DNA of 64,000 nt from Episyrphus balteatus (taxonomy: Eukaryota > Arthropoda > Insecta > Diptera > Syrphidae): contig NC_079134.1 in the NCBI RefSeq assembly GCF_945859705.1, forward strand, positions 33,308,576 through 33,372,575, read 5' to 3'. Under the pieces are notes generated by a model. It saw nothing but the letters and a program-made list of their open reading frames with translations, searched no databases and was not told where the DNA came from. The position numbers were made by a program, and so were the translations under genes. This document shows positions 63,065 through 64,000 of this stretch, one piece after another (the stretch's first letter is position 1; each line of letters starts with the position of its first letter).

Positions 63065-63175
63065 ACAATTATGAAAAGCAGAATTTTGAACAACAGAATT
63101 TTAAAAAGCAGGATTTTGAAAGCAGAATTTAGACAAAAGAATTTTAACACCGGCATTATTTTGACCCCAACCCTT

Positions 63176-63862
63176 ATTCTTTGCTTCTTTCTTGCGTTTT
63201 GTTTTGACCAAGCTTAGAATGCATTCTTTAGCCTTCCTACCACTGCTTTCACTTCATTCATCACAATGTTTCACTGTCGCGTTGAAGTTGTCCTTAGAAG
63301 TTACTAGTAGTGACTTCGTTTTTAGTTACCAAGTTTGGTGACAGCTTCTACCAATATCATTAGCGGCTTCTTTAACCGTTTCGGACCCAGCGTTACCCTC
63401 ATGTAAAATATTTTTAAAAATTCGTAAAAAAATATTCTATTAAATAATTTTTTAGGTTTCGATGGCTTAATTGAAAGATAATGATGTCTTGTTACTGGAT
63501 TATTACAAAAAGTTAATATATCATACCTTTAATTTTTTTATCGAAAAGGGGACTGAAATTCACATTTTTATCTTTTTTTGCAATTTTTTTTTTATATATG
63601 GTCATAATTTTGAAAAAAAGATATAAAAAATGTTAATACAGAAAGTATTTTGTTTTTTTGAGTTAGAAGAATTATTCTATTATTATTGTTCTATAAAAAA
63701 TTATTTTCCCAGTTGCCCGACTTTTTTTGGTGGTCATAGGCGAGCATGTTACTTACATGTAAAAAGAGAGTAACACATTTGTTTTGCTATTTATTATTTT
63801 GAAAAATAACTTTTTGGTATTCACATTTCTTAGTTGTGATTTTTTTGACACGATAATACTGA
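63176..63862. other. Non-coding DNA, no gene seen
   Basis: AT-rich, with long T runs after 63540. No repeat partner or gene recognised. Confidence 0.45.
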
Positions 63863-64000
63863 AAAAAACATTTTTTACTACTCAACTGTGTAAACACTAT
63901 GTTTAGGAACTCAGTACAGCACTTCAACGATATTCAGCTACAGAAAAGACTCCAAGCAATCAAGCCAGGTCCTGACACCTTCAAGAAAATCAACAGTGTT
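63863..64000 (+). CDS. Possible LINE ORF fragment, cut by the window edge
   Basis: One frame is open from after TGA 63860-63862 to the window end. An ATG at 63899 is followed by FRNSVQHFNDIQLQKRL and QAIKPGPDTFKKINSV. The base composition becomes clearly coding-like (AC-rich, third-position variety) from about 63900, unlike the AT-rich DNA before it. The KPGPDTFKKIN-type phrase recalls the linker before the reverse transcriptase in jockey-like LINEs, from memory only. A 3' splice site at 63904 (tttag) of a host gene is an alternative. Confidence 0.3.

Larger units (their letters stand above)
62080..63175. mobile_element. Inverted-repeat element with ATTCTGC subterminal repeats
   Basis: The left part (about 62098-62232) has repeated tttcaaaattctgc units. 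The right part (about 63075-63145) has the inverted gcagaattttgaaa units. Outer text ctcaaaataaattct and the inverted agaattttaacaccggcatt with ttttgaccc is consistent with degenerate ends. It contains a nested MITE and a perfect hairpin. Confidence 0.55.

Overview
The window looks like eukaryotic, most likely insect (perhaps dipteran), intergenic or intronic DNA. It is strongly AT-rich, full of poly-A/poly-T runs and short GAT/CAC triplet runs. I found no intact host protein gene, rRNA, convincing tRNA or CRISPR. What can be supported is a dense, nested graveyard of mostly non-autonomous transposons, plus two large simple-sequence arrays. The species is an inference from the transposon types (mariner, piggyBac, hAT and PIF/Harbinger-like MITEs) and base composition. 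Family names rest on terminal repeats and target-site duplications (TSDs) read directly in the sequence, not on a database search.

Layout. 0-10 kb: dispersed family B (1019-1917, 7062-7332), a mariner-like MITE, dispersed family A (3712-5747) carrying a 1.47-kb foldback element, a hAT-like MITE (6459-6867) and a TATCGATA-rich tandem block (8816-9365). 10-22 kb: two nested inverted-repeat elements (10668-12485), a piggyBac-like element with a decayed transposase tail (14382-15559), a TTAA-flanked element (16686-17390), a reverse family A copy (19121-20052) and a TTTGC-rich block. 24-31 kb: two copies of family C flank a 3.7-kb palindromic satellite of 14-bp units (26410-30079). 31-42 kb: a MITE with 17-bp subterminal repeats, then a 5.9-kb inverted repeat with 1.8-kb arms around 2.3 kb of unrelated DNA (36190-42050). 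42-54 kb: several MITEs and a long-TIR element (47441-50653). That element holds a broken gene of an uncharacterised insect protein family, cut by two MITEs and followed by a third.

54-64 kb: a nested stack in which family A carries a Harbinger-like element that in turn contains a family B copy (53673-56549). A nearly perfect (ATTGTA)n array follows (59103-59683), then a MITE with 'attctgc' repeats containing another MITE (62080-63175), and at the edge a short open frame that may be the start of a LINE fragment.

Genes do not work together here in the usual sense. The biology visible is transposon insertion history, and several insertions can be read exactly from TSDs and from empty-site copies elsewhere in the window. 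Stretches between the named elements look like ordinary non-coding DNA. Short open frames of 60-130 codons there have no recognisable domain and often overlap on both strands.
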